Shown in pieces: positions 1 to 6,349 of a stretch of 6,651 bases of DNA (positions are counted from its first letter, which is position 1; each line of letters opens with the position of its first letter). The stretch spans positions 1-6,651 of the forward strand of contig CALQKQ020000209.1 in assembly GCA_943331195.2 (NCBI GenBank), written 5' to 3'. A program made the translations under genes and the position numbers. The stretch is from Akkermansia muciniphila (lineage in GTDB: Bacteria > Verrucomicrobiota > Verrucomicrobiia > Verrucomicrobiales > V1-33). Below the pieces are notes generated by a model, which was not told where the DNA came from, searched no databases, and worked only from the letters and a program-made list of their open reading frames with translations.

Positions 1-734
1 CGGGGGTTTCGGCGGGGGCCCGGCGGAACACCTTGGATGGCTTGAAGGCCTTGAATGAGATCAATTACAAATTGGTCGGCGATCCGGAGACGCACACGCG
101 GATTCAGCAATATGAAATGGCCTTCCGCATGCAAAGCAGCGTGCCCGAGCTAACTGATCTCAAACAAGAGGGCGCGGCCACCCGCGAGCTCTATGGTCCG
201 GACGTGGAGAAGCCGGGCAGCTTCGCCCACACCGCACTGTTAGCACGGCGCATGGCTGAGCGCGGGGTCCGCTTTGTGCAAGTGTATCACAACAATTGGG
301 ACCACCACGGCAACCTGCCCGGGCGGATGAAATTCCAATGCGCCGACGTCGACCAGCCCTGCTGGGGGCTCATCCAGGACCTCAAACAGCGCGGCCTTTA
401 CGACGACACCCTGGTGATCTGGGGCGGTGAATTTGGGCGCACCATTTACAGTCAGGGCGGTGTTAGTCACGACACTTATGGGCGCGACCACCACCCGCGC
501 TGTTTCACCATGTGGATGGCGGGGGGCGGATCCAAGCCGGGCCACATCCACGGGGAAACTGACGATTTTTCTTACAATATCGTCAAGGATCCGGTGCACG
601 TGCACGACTTGCACGCCACCGTGATGCAGTTGTTAGGTTTCAACCACGAGACCTTCACCTTTAGATACCAGGGGCTCGACCAACGGCTCACGGGGGTGGA
701 GCCGGCCAAAGCGATCAAGGCGTTGATGACCTAA
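1..734 (+). CDS. DUF1501 family protein, C-terminal part (5' end outside window)
   Basis: The frame is open from the left edge (first full codon at position 3) to TAA at 732-734, giving 243 visible residues of a protein that is usually over 400 aa. The apparent start at position 33 is an internal TTG, not a real start. Family hallmarks are clear: [72 protein letters not shown] and [20 protein letters not shown]1501 belongs to the alkaline phosphatase/sulfatase superfamily; the His/Asp-rich WDHHG, GGEFGR and GRDHHP segments probably hold metal ligands, though the substrate is unknown. Family members often carry a Tat signal and sit next to DUF1549/DUF1553 cytochrome-like genes in PVC bacteria; the N-terminus and that neighbourhood lie outside this window, so neither can be checked. 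The downstream Smr gene overlaps its stop codon. Confidence 0.93.
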   Translation, partial: GVSAGARRNTLDGLKALNEINYKLVGDPETHTRIQQYEMAFRMQSSVPELTDLKQEGAATRELYGPDVEKPGSFAHTALLARRMAERGVRFVQVYHNNWDHHGNLPGRMKFQCADVDQPCWGLIQDLKQRGLYDDTLVIWGGEFGRTIYSQGGVSHDTYGRDHHPRCFTMWMAGGGSKPGHIHGETDDFSYNIVKDPVHVHDLHATVMQLLGFNHETFTFRYQGLDQRLTGVEPAKAIKALMT

Positions 735-736
735 TG
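732..736 (+). promoter_or_regulatory. TAATG stop-start overlap (translational coupling)
   Basis: The TAA stop of the DUF1501 gene and the ATG of the Smr gene share one base. Such overlaps allow terminating ribosomes to reinitiate on the next gene, so both are likely made from one transcript in linked amounts. The overlap is directly visible; the coupling is inferred. Confidence 0.7.
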
Positions 737-1027
737 TCCTTGGCGCGAGAGGATGAAGAGCCGATTCGGGTGACGGTTTCGGGTGAGTTGGATCTGCATT
801 CCTGGCGTCCGCGCGATGTGGCGGAGCTGCTGCCAGCGTGGTTTGAGGAATGTCGCGCCCAGGGGATTTTCACGGTGCGGGTCGTCCACGGCAAGGGCCG
901 CGGGGCGCTGCGCCGCGGGGTTCACGCCTTGCTGCCACGCTTGGGGGACTGGGTGGCAAGCTGGAGCTACCCTGCGCCTGAGGCTGCGGGAGGTTGGGGG
1001 GCGACGGTGGTGCAGCTGCGGCAGTGA
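734..1027 (+). CDS. Small stand-alone Smr-domain protein
   Basis: This 97-aa protein is almost entirely one Smr (small MutS-related) domain. The two signature elements are present: LDLH at residues 19-22 (here followed by Ser instead of the usual Gly) and HGKGRG at 52-57, with the closing GGWGATVVQL strand at 86-95. Smr domains of MutS2 and stand-alone proteins are known as DNA or RNA endonucleases, recently tied to cleavage of mRNA in collided ribosomes; which activity applies here cannot be read from sequence. No MutS2 ATPase or coiled-coil part is present, so this is not a MutS2 fragment by frame loss. The ATG shares its A with the upstream TAA, with AAGG at 717-720 as a weak ribosome site, so translation is probably coupled to the DUF1501 gene. 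Confidence 0.88.
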   Translation: MSLAREDEEPIRVTVSGELDLHSWRPRDVAELLPAWFEECRAQGIFTVRVVHGKGRGALRRGVHALLPRLGDWVASWSYPAPEAAGGWGATVVQLRQ

Positions 1028-1029
1028 GG

Positions 1030-1077
1030 GGCGCGCGGCGATGGCGCGCCGTTGGCGCTCTCCAGCAGCGTGCCAAC
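1030..1077 (+). terminator. Tandem hairpins directly after the Smr stop codon, candidate terminator without a U tract
   Basis: Three bases after the TGA is a perfect 7-bp stem, GGCGCGC (1030-1036) with GCGCGCC (1044-1050), loop of 7. It abuts a second hairpin: GTTGGC (1051-1056) pairs with GCCAAC (1072-1077), extended inside by GCT/AGC (1057-1059 with 1067-1069) and a 2-base bulge. Neither is followed by a long T run, so a canonical intrinsic terminator is not shown. They may act as 3' mRNA stabilisers or as U-less terminators. Confidence 0.45.
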
Positions 1078-1111
1078 GGAGCGTGTGCAGCGACAATTAG
1101 AAGTGACCCTT

Positions 1112-1131
1112 GGCGAACTGTCTGGTTCGCC
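1112..1131. repeat. Perfect 7-bp hairpin GGCGAAC-n6-GTTCGCC
   Basis: The arms are 1112-1118 and 1125-1131 with loop TGTCTG. It lies about 85 bases past the Smr stop, ahead of the repeat cluster. Only GTT follows it, so it is a poor terminator candidate. It may be another member of the hairpin repeats in this spacer. Confidence 0.5.
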
Positions 1132-1139
1132 GTTATGGT

Positions 1140-1316
1140 GCCCCTACAGGGCTCACATTAAAAAACCCAGAGCGTGGCCCTGGGCTGAGGGATGATGGCC
1201 CGTTGGGCCAATGAGGTGTCTACGTTGCTGATCCCGGGCGCTGCCCTGGGCTAAACTTGGGGTGCCCCGTTGGGGCGCAGCAAACCAGGGCGTGGCCCGG
1301 TGCTTGGGCTGACGTG
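1140..1316. repeat. Intergenic palindromic repeat cluster A (REP/BIME-like)
   Basis: A series of short GC-rich hairpins of two alternating types. Long type: 1166-1184 (CCCAGAGC-GTG-GCCCTGGG, one A/C mismatch), 1233-1250 (CCC-GGGC-GCT-GCCC-T-GGG, one bulge) and 1285-1300 (CC-A-GGGC-GTG-GCCC-GG, one bulge). Short type: 1196-1210 (TGGCCC-GTT-GGGCCA, perfect) and 1262-1278 (GTGCCCC-GTT-GGGGCGC, one wobble). A smaller GCCC-n5-GGGC hairpin sits at 1140-1152. Each long-type hairpin is followed by GGGCTGA, GGGCTAA or, a few bases on, GGGCTGA (1306-1312). The repeated design and the variable bases suggest a dispersed intergenic repeat family; I recall similar CCCAGGGC/GCCCTGGG elements between genes in PVC genomes but cannot verify that here. 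Location between two convergent 3' ends is typical of REP-like elements. Confidence 0.72.
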
Positions 1317-1330
1317 ACCGCCAGAAGTCC

Positions 1331-1343
1331 ATTTTGCCAAAAT
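1331..1343. repeat. Short AT-rich inverted repeat ATTTTG-C-CAAAAT
   Basis: A perfect 6-bp inverted repeat with one central base, standing in an AT-richer gap between the two GC-rich hairpin clusters. It resembles a small protein-binding palindrome, but there is no adjacent gene start for it to control, so it may be chance. Confidence 0.3.
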
Positions 1344-1435
1344 ACGAGTTTGGATGATCAGTGAGTTCCGCATGCGGGAATGGGCCTTGGGGGACTTTTT
1401 GCGGTGAGGTCTGGGCGGCGCGGTATTATTTTGGT

Positions 1436-1560
1436 GCGCCCCATCGGGCGCCGACTCTGCGCGCCAACGGTGCGGCCTACGCCAGCCCAGGGCAAGGCCC
1501 AGGGACTCGGGCCGAAAAGGGCAGCGAGCCCTGAAGGGGCGGCCTCATCGGCGGGCCCCG
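1436..1560. repeat. Intergenic palindromic repeat cluster B, opposite orientation to cluster A
   Basis: A second hairpin cluster. GCGCCC-CATC-GGGCGC at 1436-1451 is perfect. The 19-base element at 1486-1504 (CCC-A-GGGC-AAG-GCCC-A-GGG) has the same length and stem plan as the one at 1166-1184; its flank GCCAG before the stem is nearly the reverse complement of the CTGA tail after that copy, so the two face each other. At 1519-1540 are two mutually exclusive stems sharing GCCC at 1528-1531: GGGC (1519-1522) or GGGC (1537-1540). A GGGCCC-centred palindrome follows at 1551-1560. Open frames across this stretch (for example 1380-1649) translate repeat sequence and look non-coding. Confidence 0.62.
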
Positions 1561-1657
1561 TCGCGCGCTTTTTCATGACCTTTCCGCGTTGTGGGGTGCC
1601 CCCGTCCGCCGGGCGGGTCCGCTGGCCACGATACGGTGGGGGCTTTTGACAACGCAA

Positions 1658-1682
1658 GAGACGTACTCAAAGGGTGAGTCTC
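1658..1682. repeat. Hairpin in the convergent spacer
   Basis: ACTCA (1665-1669) pairs with TGAGT (1675-1679) over a 5-base loop, and outer GAG (1658-1660) pairs with CTC (1680-1682) with a 4-base bulge on the 5' side. Alternatively GAGAC/GTCTC can pair. It differs from the GC-rich repeats. Function unknown. Confidence 0.3.
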
Positions 1683-1762
1683 CTAAGGCCTAAAACAATG
1701 GATCCCGGCTCGCCCTGAGCACGAAAAAGGCCCCATGGTCGAGTTTCAGCATACGCTGTTAG

Positions 1763-1779
1763 GAAAGCCGCCGGAGGCT
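1763..1779 (-). terminator. Weak candidate terminator after the GYF_2 gene
   Basis: On the minus strand, a few bases after the TGA, the sequence reads AGCC-TCCGGC-GGCT followed by TTTCCT. The 4-bp stem is short and the T run is broken, so this is only a tentative intrinsic terminator. Confidence 0.3.
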
Positions 1780-1783
1780 GGGC

Positions 1784-2317
1784 TCAGGCGCGCATTTCTT
1801 GGGCAAGTTGGCAGACTTTTTCTAACTGGGCCTTGGGGAGGTCGTCGATTTGGATGAGGTGGTTGTTGCGGTCGAGGATGGAGAAGGTGGTGCCGAGGAG
1901 GCCGTCCTGCATTTCGACGCTGAGGACGTCGCGCCATTGATGATCTTCGATGCGACTGCCTCCGAGGCTTTGGCGGATGAGGAGGAGGCGCTCATTGGTA
2001 ACGACCACGCAATCGGGCTTCGTTTTCATGAGCTTGCGTTTTTGGTGGGCGATATAGAAGAGGTGTTCGTGGCTGCTGAGAATGTGGGCGACCTGGTGAT
2101 AGACTTCGGCGATGATGTCGGCTTCTTGGCCTTCGTTCATGACGTGATGGAGGGCTTCTTCCACTTCGAAGACTTCGTCGAGGGGCTTCCATTCGCCGAG
2201 GGCTTGGTAGTAAATGAGGTCGCGCCGGTGCAGTTGGCCCGCGTTGAGCAGGGAGAGCAGTTGCTCGACGGCAAAGGGGCCGTGCTGCTGGTTTTCTTTG
2301 GAGACGAAGATTTCCAT
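1784..2317 (-). CDS. GYF_2 domain plus bacterial PH-like domain protein
   Basis: From the ATG at 2317 the protein has 177 aa. Residues 2-48 match the GYF_2 pattern: an aromatic strand, QQHGPFAVEQLLSLLNAGQL and GEWKPLDEVF, i.e. the GPF turn and the conserved Trp. Residues about 78-175 resemble the bacterial PH-like fold (bPH_6 type): VVVTNERLLLI at 104-114, then RDVLSVEMQDGLLGTTFSI at about 129-147 and a C-terminal helix. There is no signal peptide or membrane helix, so it should be cytoplasmic. GYF_2 domains are thought to bind proline-rich peptides, and bPH domains peptides or lipids, so an adaptor role is plausible but unproven. The frame opens at a TTG at 2359, but the extra 14 residues (RSALPPLCTQAP) do not look domain-like and the domain begins right after the ATG. 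No clear Shine-Dalgarno sequence is seen before either start. Confidence 0.83.
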   Translation of the reverse strand: MEIFVSKENQQHGPFAVEQLLSLLNAGQLHRRDLIYYQALGEWKPLDEVFEVEEALHHVMNEGQEADIIAEVYHQVAHILSSHEHLFYIAHQKRKLMKTKPDCVVVTNERLLLIRQSLGGSRIEDHQWRDVLSVEMQDGLLGTTFSILDRNNHLIQIDDLPKAQLEKVCQLAQEMRA

Positions 2318-2461
2318 GAGCGGAGCTTGGGTGCAGAGCGGGGGCAACGCTGACCTCAAGCTAGCGCTGGCTGGGTCGAGTAGCCAGAAAAAGTTGGGAG
2401 CGGGCCGAAAAAGGGGGGATTTTTCGAGGCTTTAGGCGAGGATCGCGGGGATTTTTCCTGC
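2318..2461. promoter_or_regulatory. Divergent intergenic region with inverted and direct repeats
   Basis: This 144-base spacer lies between the divergent GYF_2 and membrane-protein genes and must hold promoters for both. A perfect 7-bp inverted repeat CGAAAAA-n7-TTTTTCG spans 2406-2426. An 11-bp direct repeat GGGGATTTTTC occurs at 2415-2425 and again at 2447-2457, 32 bases apart, about three helical turns. Operator function is inferred. I could not assign -10/-35 boxes with confidence. Confidence 0.4.
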
Positions 2462-3169
2462 ATGGCCCGCCGCCCTTTATCCAACGATGTTCGCGCTGGG
2501 GGCGGGCGTGCCCGAGAGGGGAGGGGGGGCCGCCGCGCGGCGGAGACCGAGGAGAAGGCCGAGGAGGAGGCCGAGGAGGAGCTGAGTGGGGCGGCTTGTC
2601 TGCCGCGGTGTTTTTTCGTGCTGTTGATGGGATTGCTCGGGCTGTGGGCGGCGGTGGAGGTGCGCAATCGTTTGCGGCACCCTTCGCTGTTGCGGGCATC
2701 GGCGGGGCCGGGAGGGAGCGCGCTGGTATTCTATCAAAAGGGCCATGCGGCAGCCCGGGAAGCCTGGCTTTTCGATGAACCGCAAGGCAGCGCGGGACCG
2801 CCTCGCCTGTTGCAGCGGATCGATTGCCGCGCGCCCCTGAGCGAGCTCGGGGAGCTGCGCTGGACGGCGGATGGGCGCGCCATTTACGCGGCGGGGCGGA
2901 GCGCGGCGGGGCGCGGAGTGCCGGTGCTGCGCTGGATGGTGGAGTTCGCCGAGACCGGTTCGGGGCCGGCGGCGCTGGTGGTGTCGCGGGCGGATTTGGC
3001 CCTCGCCGGGCGCGCCTTTTTGCTTGAAGGGCCTGCAGCCATGGGGGCGCGCTGGCGCCGCCACGGAGGAGCGGGAGCGGTGGTGCTTTCTTGGTACGAA
3101 GTGGGCAAGCAGGGGCCGCATCTGTTTTCCTGGCAGACGACGCGCTGGGAGCAGGCCCTGCCCAACTAG
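2462..3169 (+). CDS. Predicted single-pass membrane protein of unknown function
   Basis: The 235-aa product has three parts. Residues 1-45 are low complexity: Arg/Gly-rich (11-27), then an acidic Ala/Glu run (28-40). Residues about 50-66 form one hydrophobic helix (FFVLLMGLLGLWAAV), flanked by Arg-rich EVRNRLRH. Residues 75-235 are predicted mainly beta with alternating hydrophobic strands; LRWTADGRAIYAAG at 132-145 resembles a PD40/WD40-like propeller blade, with FYQKGH...EAWLFDE (90-106) before it and VVLSWYEVGKQGPHLFSW near the end as further strands. It is too short for a full propeller. The ATG at 2462 has no clear Shine-Dalgarno sequence; later ATGs fall inside the membrane helix, so this start is preferred. 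Topology is uncertain because both flanks are Arg-rich. I do not recognise the family. It ends 15 bases before the convergent leuS stop. Confidence 0.75.
   Translation: MARRPLSNDVRAGGGRAREGRGGRRAAETEEKAEEEAEEELSGAACLPRCFFVLLMGLLGLWAAVEVRNRLRHPSLLRASAGPGGSALVFYQKGHAAAREAWLFDEPQGSAGPPRLLQRIDCRAPLSELGELRWTADGRAIYAAGRSAAGRGVPVLRWMVEFAETGSGPAALVVSRADLALAGRAFLLEGPAAMGARWRRHGGAGAVVLSWYEVGKQGPHLFSWQTTRWEQALPN
2545..2580 (+). repeat. Three imperfect 12-bp tandem repeats inside the membrane-protein gene
   Basis: Two perfect copies of GGCCGAGGAGGA (2557-2568 and 2569-2580) follow a copy with two mismatches (2545-2556). They encode the acidic Glu/Ala stretch at residues 28-40. The unit is a multiple of three, so copy-number change by slippage would keep the frame. 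Confidence 0.6.
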
Positions 3170-3184
3170 GGCCGGGGCGGGCGC

Positions 3185-5761
3185 TTATTTGACCACGATG
3201 TTGACGAGCTTGCGGGGCACCACGATGACCTTGGCGATGGTGCCGGTGCCGATGCATTCGATGATTTTAGGGGAAGCTAGGGCGGCGGCTTTGATGTCGT
3301 CTTCCGAGGCGGATGTCGCTAGGGTGAGCTTGTCGCGGAGCTTGCCGTTGACCTGAATCACGATTTCGATTTCATCGACCACGAGGGCGCTGGGGTCCCA
3401 CTGGGGCCAGGACTGGAGGCAGAGTTGGCGGGGCTCGAGTTGCGGGAAAGCGGCGCGGAGGCGGGCGTGCAGTTCTTCGGTGAGGTGGGGGGCGAAGGGG
3501 TTGAGGCAGAGGAGGAGTTGGGCGAACTCGTGGAGGGGGACGGTGGCGGCGGCGGTGAAGGCGTTGGTGCAGACCATCATTTGGGAGATGGCGGTGTTGA
3601 AGCTGAGGGCTTCGATGTCTTCGGTGACTTTTTTGATGGTTTGGTGGACGACGCGGCGGAGGACTTTGTCTTGGCAGGGCGCGGCGGTGATCTTGGCGCT
3701 GAGGACCCAGATGCCGGCTTGGTTTTCTTCGCAAGCGAGGCGCCAGACGCGGGCGAGGAAGCGGCTGACGCCTTCGACGCCCTTCATTTGCCAGGGTTTC
3801 ACCTGATCGAGCGGGCCCATGAACATTTCGTAGAGGCGCAGGGCATCGGCACCATATTCGGCGACGACTTCGTCAGGGCTGACGACGTTGCCGAGGGACT
3901 TGGACATTTTTTGCCCGTCTTCGCCGAGGATGAGGCCTTGGTTGACGAGTTTTTGGAAGGGTTCCGGGGTGGAGAGATGCCCGAGGTCAAAGAGGACCTT
4001 GTGCCAGAAGCGGGCATAGAGCAGGTGAAGCACGGCGTGCTCAGTGCCGCCGACGTAGAGGTCAACCGCGCCGGGTTTGCCGCCACCGCCTAACCAATAG
4101 GCTTCGGCTTCCCGGCTGATGAAGCGCTCGGTGTTGGTGGGATCGCAGTAGCGCAAGTAATACCAGCACGAGCCGGCCCACTGCGGCATGGTGTTGGTTT
4201 CGCGCTGGGCGGTGTCGGAATAGCGGATCCAATCGGTGGCCTTGATGAGGGGGCCGCGGGGGTCGCCGGTGGGTTTGAAGTCCTCCATGACGGGCTGGAG
4301 GAGGGGGAGTTCGCTTTCGGGGATGGCGGCATGTTGACCGTTTTCCCAGATGATAGGGAAGGGCTCGCCCCAGTAGCGCTGGCGGGAGAAGAGCCAGTCG
4401 CGCAGCTTGAATTGAATGCGGCGCTTGCCGAGTTGCTGTCGCTCTAGCCAATCGATCATGGCGGATTTGGCGGCGGGGCTGGGGAGGCCGTCGAGGAAGC
4501 CGGAGTTGATGGCGAAGCCGGGCTCCACCAGAGGGGAAGCTAGGGTTTCGCTAGGGGTGGCGTCGCCGCTGCGGACGACTGGCCGGATGGGGAGGTGGAA
4601 TTTTTCGGCGAAGGCGAAGTCGCGTTCGTCGTGGGCGGGTACGGCCATGATGGCACCGGTGCCGTAGCCCATCATGACGTAGTCGGCGATCCAGATGGGA
4701 ATGGCCTCTTGGTTGACGGGATTGAGGGCGAAGGCACCGGTGGCGACGCCGGATTTGTCTTTGTTGAGGTCGCCGCGGTCCATGTCGGATTTGCTGGCGC
4801 AGGCCTGGACGTAGGCGGCGACGGCGGCCTGTTGTTCCGGGGAGGTGATGGTGGTCACCAGGGGGTGTTCGGGGGCTAACACCATGTAGGTGGCACCGAA
4901 GAGGGTATCGGGTCGGGTGGTGAAAACGGTGAGGGGCTGGCCTTGCACGGAGAAGACGACTTCGGCGCCTTCGCTGCGGCCGATCCAATTTTTCTGGAGG
5001 AGCTTGATGCCCTCGGGCCAGTCGAGGGGTTCGAGTTCGTCGATGAGGCGGGAGGCGTAGCTGGTGATGCGGAGCATCCACTGGCGGAGGGGGCGGCGCT
5101 CCACGGTGTGGCCTTTGGCTTTCCACTCCTCGATTTCTTCGTTAGCGAGAACGGTGCCGAGGTCGGGGGACCAGTTGACGGGGGCTTCGTGGACGAAGGC
5201 GAGGCGGACGGCGTCGATTTGGGAGCGGCTCCAGCCTTGGGCTTCGAGCTGGCTGACGGGCTGGGCTTTTTGGGTTTCCTGGCAGAAGTAGGAATGATAG
5301 AGCTGGAGGAAGATCCACTGGGTCCAGCGGAGGTAGGCGGGGTCGGTGGTATTGACTTCGCGGTCCCAGTCGTAGGAGAAGCCGAGGGCTTTGAGTTGGC
5401 GGCGGAAGTTGTCGATGTTGGCCTCGGTGGTGACGCGGGGGTGCTGGCCGGTTTTGATGGCGTATTGCTCGGCGGGGAGTCCGAAGGCGTCCCAGCCCAT
5501 GGGGTGGAGGACGTTGCAGCCTTGCATGCGCTTGGCGCGGGCTAGGATATCGGTGGCGGTGTAGCCTTCGGGGTGGCCGACGTGGAGGCCCGCTCCGCTA
5601 GGGTAGGGGAACATGTCGAGCACGAAGTATTTCGGCTTGGAGGGGTCGAAGTCGGGATCGCCGGGGCCGGGGCTGCGGTAGGTTTTCTCGGCGTCCCAGC
5701 GCTGTTGCCAGAGGGGCTCAAAGGCATCGAAGGGGAAGGGCTTGCGGCGGTCGCTGCTCAT
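3185..5761 (-). CDS. leuS: Leucyl-tRNA synthetase
   Basis: This class Ia synthetase charges tRNA-Leu with leucine in the cytoplasm. The 858-aa product is complete (E. coli LeuRS is 860). Visible in order: HIGH-type motif HVGH at 60-63 within [20 protein letters not shown]; the CP1 editing domain with TTRPDT at 281-286 (T286 matches the editing Thr, E. coli T252) and VPAHDERD with D378 (matching E. coli D345); [14 protein letters not shown] near 454; WYYLRY at 533-538; KMSKS at 618-622; the anticodon-binding helical domain from about 650; and a C-terminal domain with [10 protein letters not shown] and ending [13 protein letters not shown]. Two features are unusual. The CP1 zinc-hairpin cysteines are absent: [14 protein letters not shown] at 196-209 has Ser where many relatives have Cys. 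Only about six residues separate LVNQGLIL from KMSKS, so the leucine-specific insertion is missing. An insertion near 160-195 is present. The ATG at 5761 has no obvious Shine-Dalgarno sequence. Confidence 0.97.
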   Translation of the reverse strand: MSSDRRKPFPFDAFEPLWQQRWDAEKTYRSPGPGDPDFDPSKPKYFVLDMFPYPSGAGLHVGHPEGYTATDILARAKRMQGCNVLHPMGWDAFGLPAEQYAIKTGQHPRVTTEANIDNFRRQLKALGFSYDWDREVNTTDPAYLRWTQWIFLQLYHSYFCQETQKAQPVSQLEAQGWSRSQIDAVRLAFVHEAPVNWSPDLGTVLANEEIEEWKAKGHTVERRPLRQWMLRITSYASRLIDELEPLDWPEGIKLLQKNWIGRSEGAEVVFSVQGQPLTVFTTRPDTLFGATYMVLAPEHPLVTTITSPEQQAAVAAYVQACASKSDMDRGDLNKDKSGVATGAFALNPVNQEAIPIWIADYVMMGYGTGAIMAVPAHDERDFAFAEKFHLPIRPVVRSGDATPSETLASPLVEPGFAINSGFLDGLPSPAAKSAMIDWLERQQLGKRRIQFKLRDWLFSRQRYWGEPFPIIWENGQHAAIPESELPLLQPVMEDFKPTGDPRGPLIKATDWIRYSDTAQRETNTMPQWAGSCWYYLRYCDPTNTERFISREAEAYWLGGGGKPGAVDLYVGGTEHAVLHLLYARFWHKVLFDLGHLSTPEPFQKLVNQGLILGEDGQKMSKSLGNVVSPDEVVAEYGADALRLYEMFMGPLDQVKPWQMKGVEGVSRFLARVWRLACEENQAGIWVLSAKITAAPCQDKVLRRVVHQTIKKVTEDIEALSFNTAISQMMVCTNAFTAAATVPLHEFAQLLLCLNPFAPHLTEELHARLRAAFPQLEPRQLCLQSWPQWDPSALVVDEIEIVIQVNGKLRDKLTLATSASEDDIKAAALASPKIIECIGTGTIAKVIVVPRKLVNIVVK

Positions 5762-5844
5762 AGGGGTCTGGAAAATCGGGATGGGAATGGGGCGGGAAGG
5801 TGGCGCGGTATTTTGAAAAAGAAACCCCTGACTGGGGCTGGGCG
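5762..5844. promoter_or_regulatory. Short divergent spacer between leuS and the next gene
   Basis: If the plus-strand gene starts at GTG 5800 the spacer is only 38 bases; if it starts at ATG 5845 it is 83. The leuS promoter must lie here or inside the neighbour. On the minus strand the segment 5808-5824 reads TTTTTCAAAATACCG, the only AT-rich patch available for a -10-like element. No T-box-like structure is evident. This assignment is tentative. Confidence 0.25.
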
Positions 5845-6345
5845 ATGCTATGGTGGGAGATGCCGAAGGTGCCCCGCAGCGCGGTGATTGATGCGTGGAA
5901 TGAGTTGAACGCCGCTGAGGACGAGCCCCTGGAAATCCAGGTGGCGCGGTTTCGCGCGGCGCAGCCGGTTTTGGCGGGGTTTCTCCAGGCGGCGGAGGAG
6001 CGCTTGGCGGAGCGGGACGACCGGGGTTTGGTGTTTTTTTATGGGATGTGGGCGTGGCTGGCCTTTCGCAAATGTGGCGGCGCTAAGCACGAGGTCACGG
6101 AGGAGCGACTCGAGGCCGCGTGGGATCAAAATGAGGACGAAATGGCGGCCTTGGCGGCGGCCGATGAGCGGGGCTGGCTGCACCAAGCGCGCGGTCTGAC
6201 CCGGGACTATGCCCAGATGGCTTTGCTGGGGGCGATGACGGAGAGCTTGATGGATCCCGGCCTCACGGACCGGCCGCGCAGCGACGATCTCACGGGCCTC
6301 ATCTTGCTGCACCTCAAGACGGCCATCGACGCCTTGGACGGCTGA
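5800..6345 (+). CDS. Unrecognised, probably all-helical cytoplasmic protein
   Basis: The 181-aa product (from GTG 5800) has no signal peptide or membrane helix. It is rich in Ala, Glu, Leu and Trp with helix-like amphipathic spacing throughout. Trp and aromatics are concentrated near the N-terminus ([14 protein letters not shown], residues 11-24) and centre ([14 protein letters not shown], about 75-88). Codon use is GC-rich at third positions like leuS and the Smr gene, which supports real coding. The start is uncertain. GTG 5800 has GGGAAGG immediately upstream, too close for a good ribosome site. ATG 5845 (residue 16) leaves a larger divergent spacer but drops residues ([12 protein letters not shown]) that look protein-like. 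A TAG at 5761-5763 bounds the frame upstream. I recognise no domain. The stop is 4 bases from the convergent reductase stop. Confidence 0.78.
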   Translation: MARYFEKETPDWGWAMLWWEMPKVPRSAVIDAWNELNAAEDEPLEIQVARFRAAQPVLAGFLQAAEERLAERDDRGLVFFYGMWAWLAFRKCGGAKHEVTEERLEAAWDQNEDEMAALAAADERGWLHQARGLTRDYAQMALLGAMTESLMDPGLTDRPRSDDLTGLILLHLKTAIDALDG

Positions 6346-6349
6346 AGCC

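Noticed and set aside
240..614. Minus-strand open frame (124 aa) opposite the DUF1501 gene
   Set aside because: It lies entirely within strongly conserved DUF1501 coding sequence and shows no domain of its own.
1112..1160. Possible tRNA or small structured RNA based on the GGTTCGCC-like segment
   Set aside because: The segment resembles a T-arm only superficially; there is no acceptor, anticodon or D arm at the right distances.
1140..1560. Possible CRISPR array
   Set aside because: The repeated units are short hairpins of variable sequence with irregular spacing (for example 67 then 52 bases) and occur in both orientations; there are no identical repeats with unique spacers and no cas genes.
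1358..1657. Open frames on both strands in the convergent spacer (89-99 aa)
   Set aside because: They run through palindromic repeats, are Pro/Arg/Gly-rich, have no ribosome site or domain, and their lengths are explained by the high GC content.
1850..2353. Plus-strand open frame (167 aa) opposite the GYF_2 gene
   Set aside because: The minus strand carries recognisable GYF_2 and PH-like domains; the plus-strand product is acidic and repetitive, as expected for a shadow frame.
2361..3257. Minus-strand open frame of 298 aa opposite the membrane-protein gene
   Set aside because: The product is a low-complexity Pro/Arg/Ala string without domains; it also overlaps the end of leuS in another frame. 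The plus-strand gene has a clear membrane helix and better composition.
3425..4093. Long plus-strand open frame (222 aa) inside leuS
   Set aside because: It is antisense to well-conserved leuS codons, and its product is a Glu/Gly/Val/Phe/Asp-rich run typical of translating the opposite strand of a GC-rich gene; no domain is seen.
4943..5545. Plus-strand open frame (200 aa) antisense to leuS
   Set aside because: Same compositional bias (EGVGF repeats) and complete overlap with the catalytic and editing parts of leuS.
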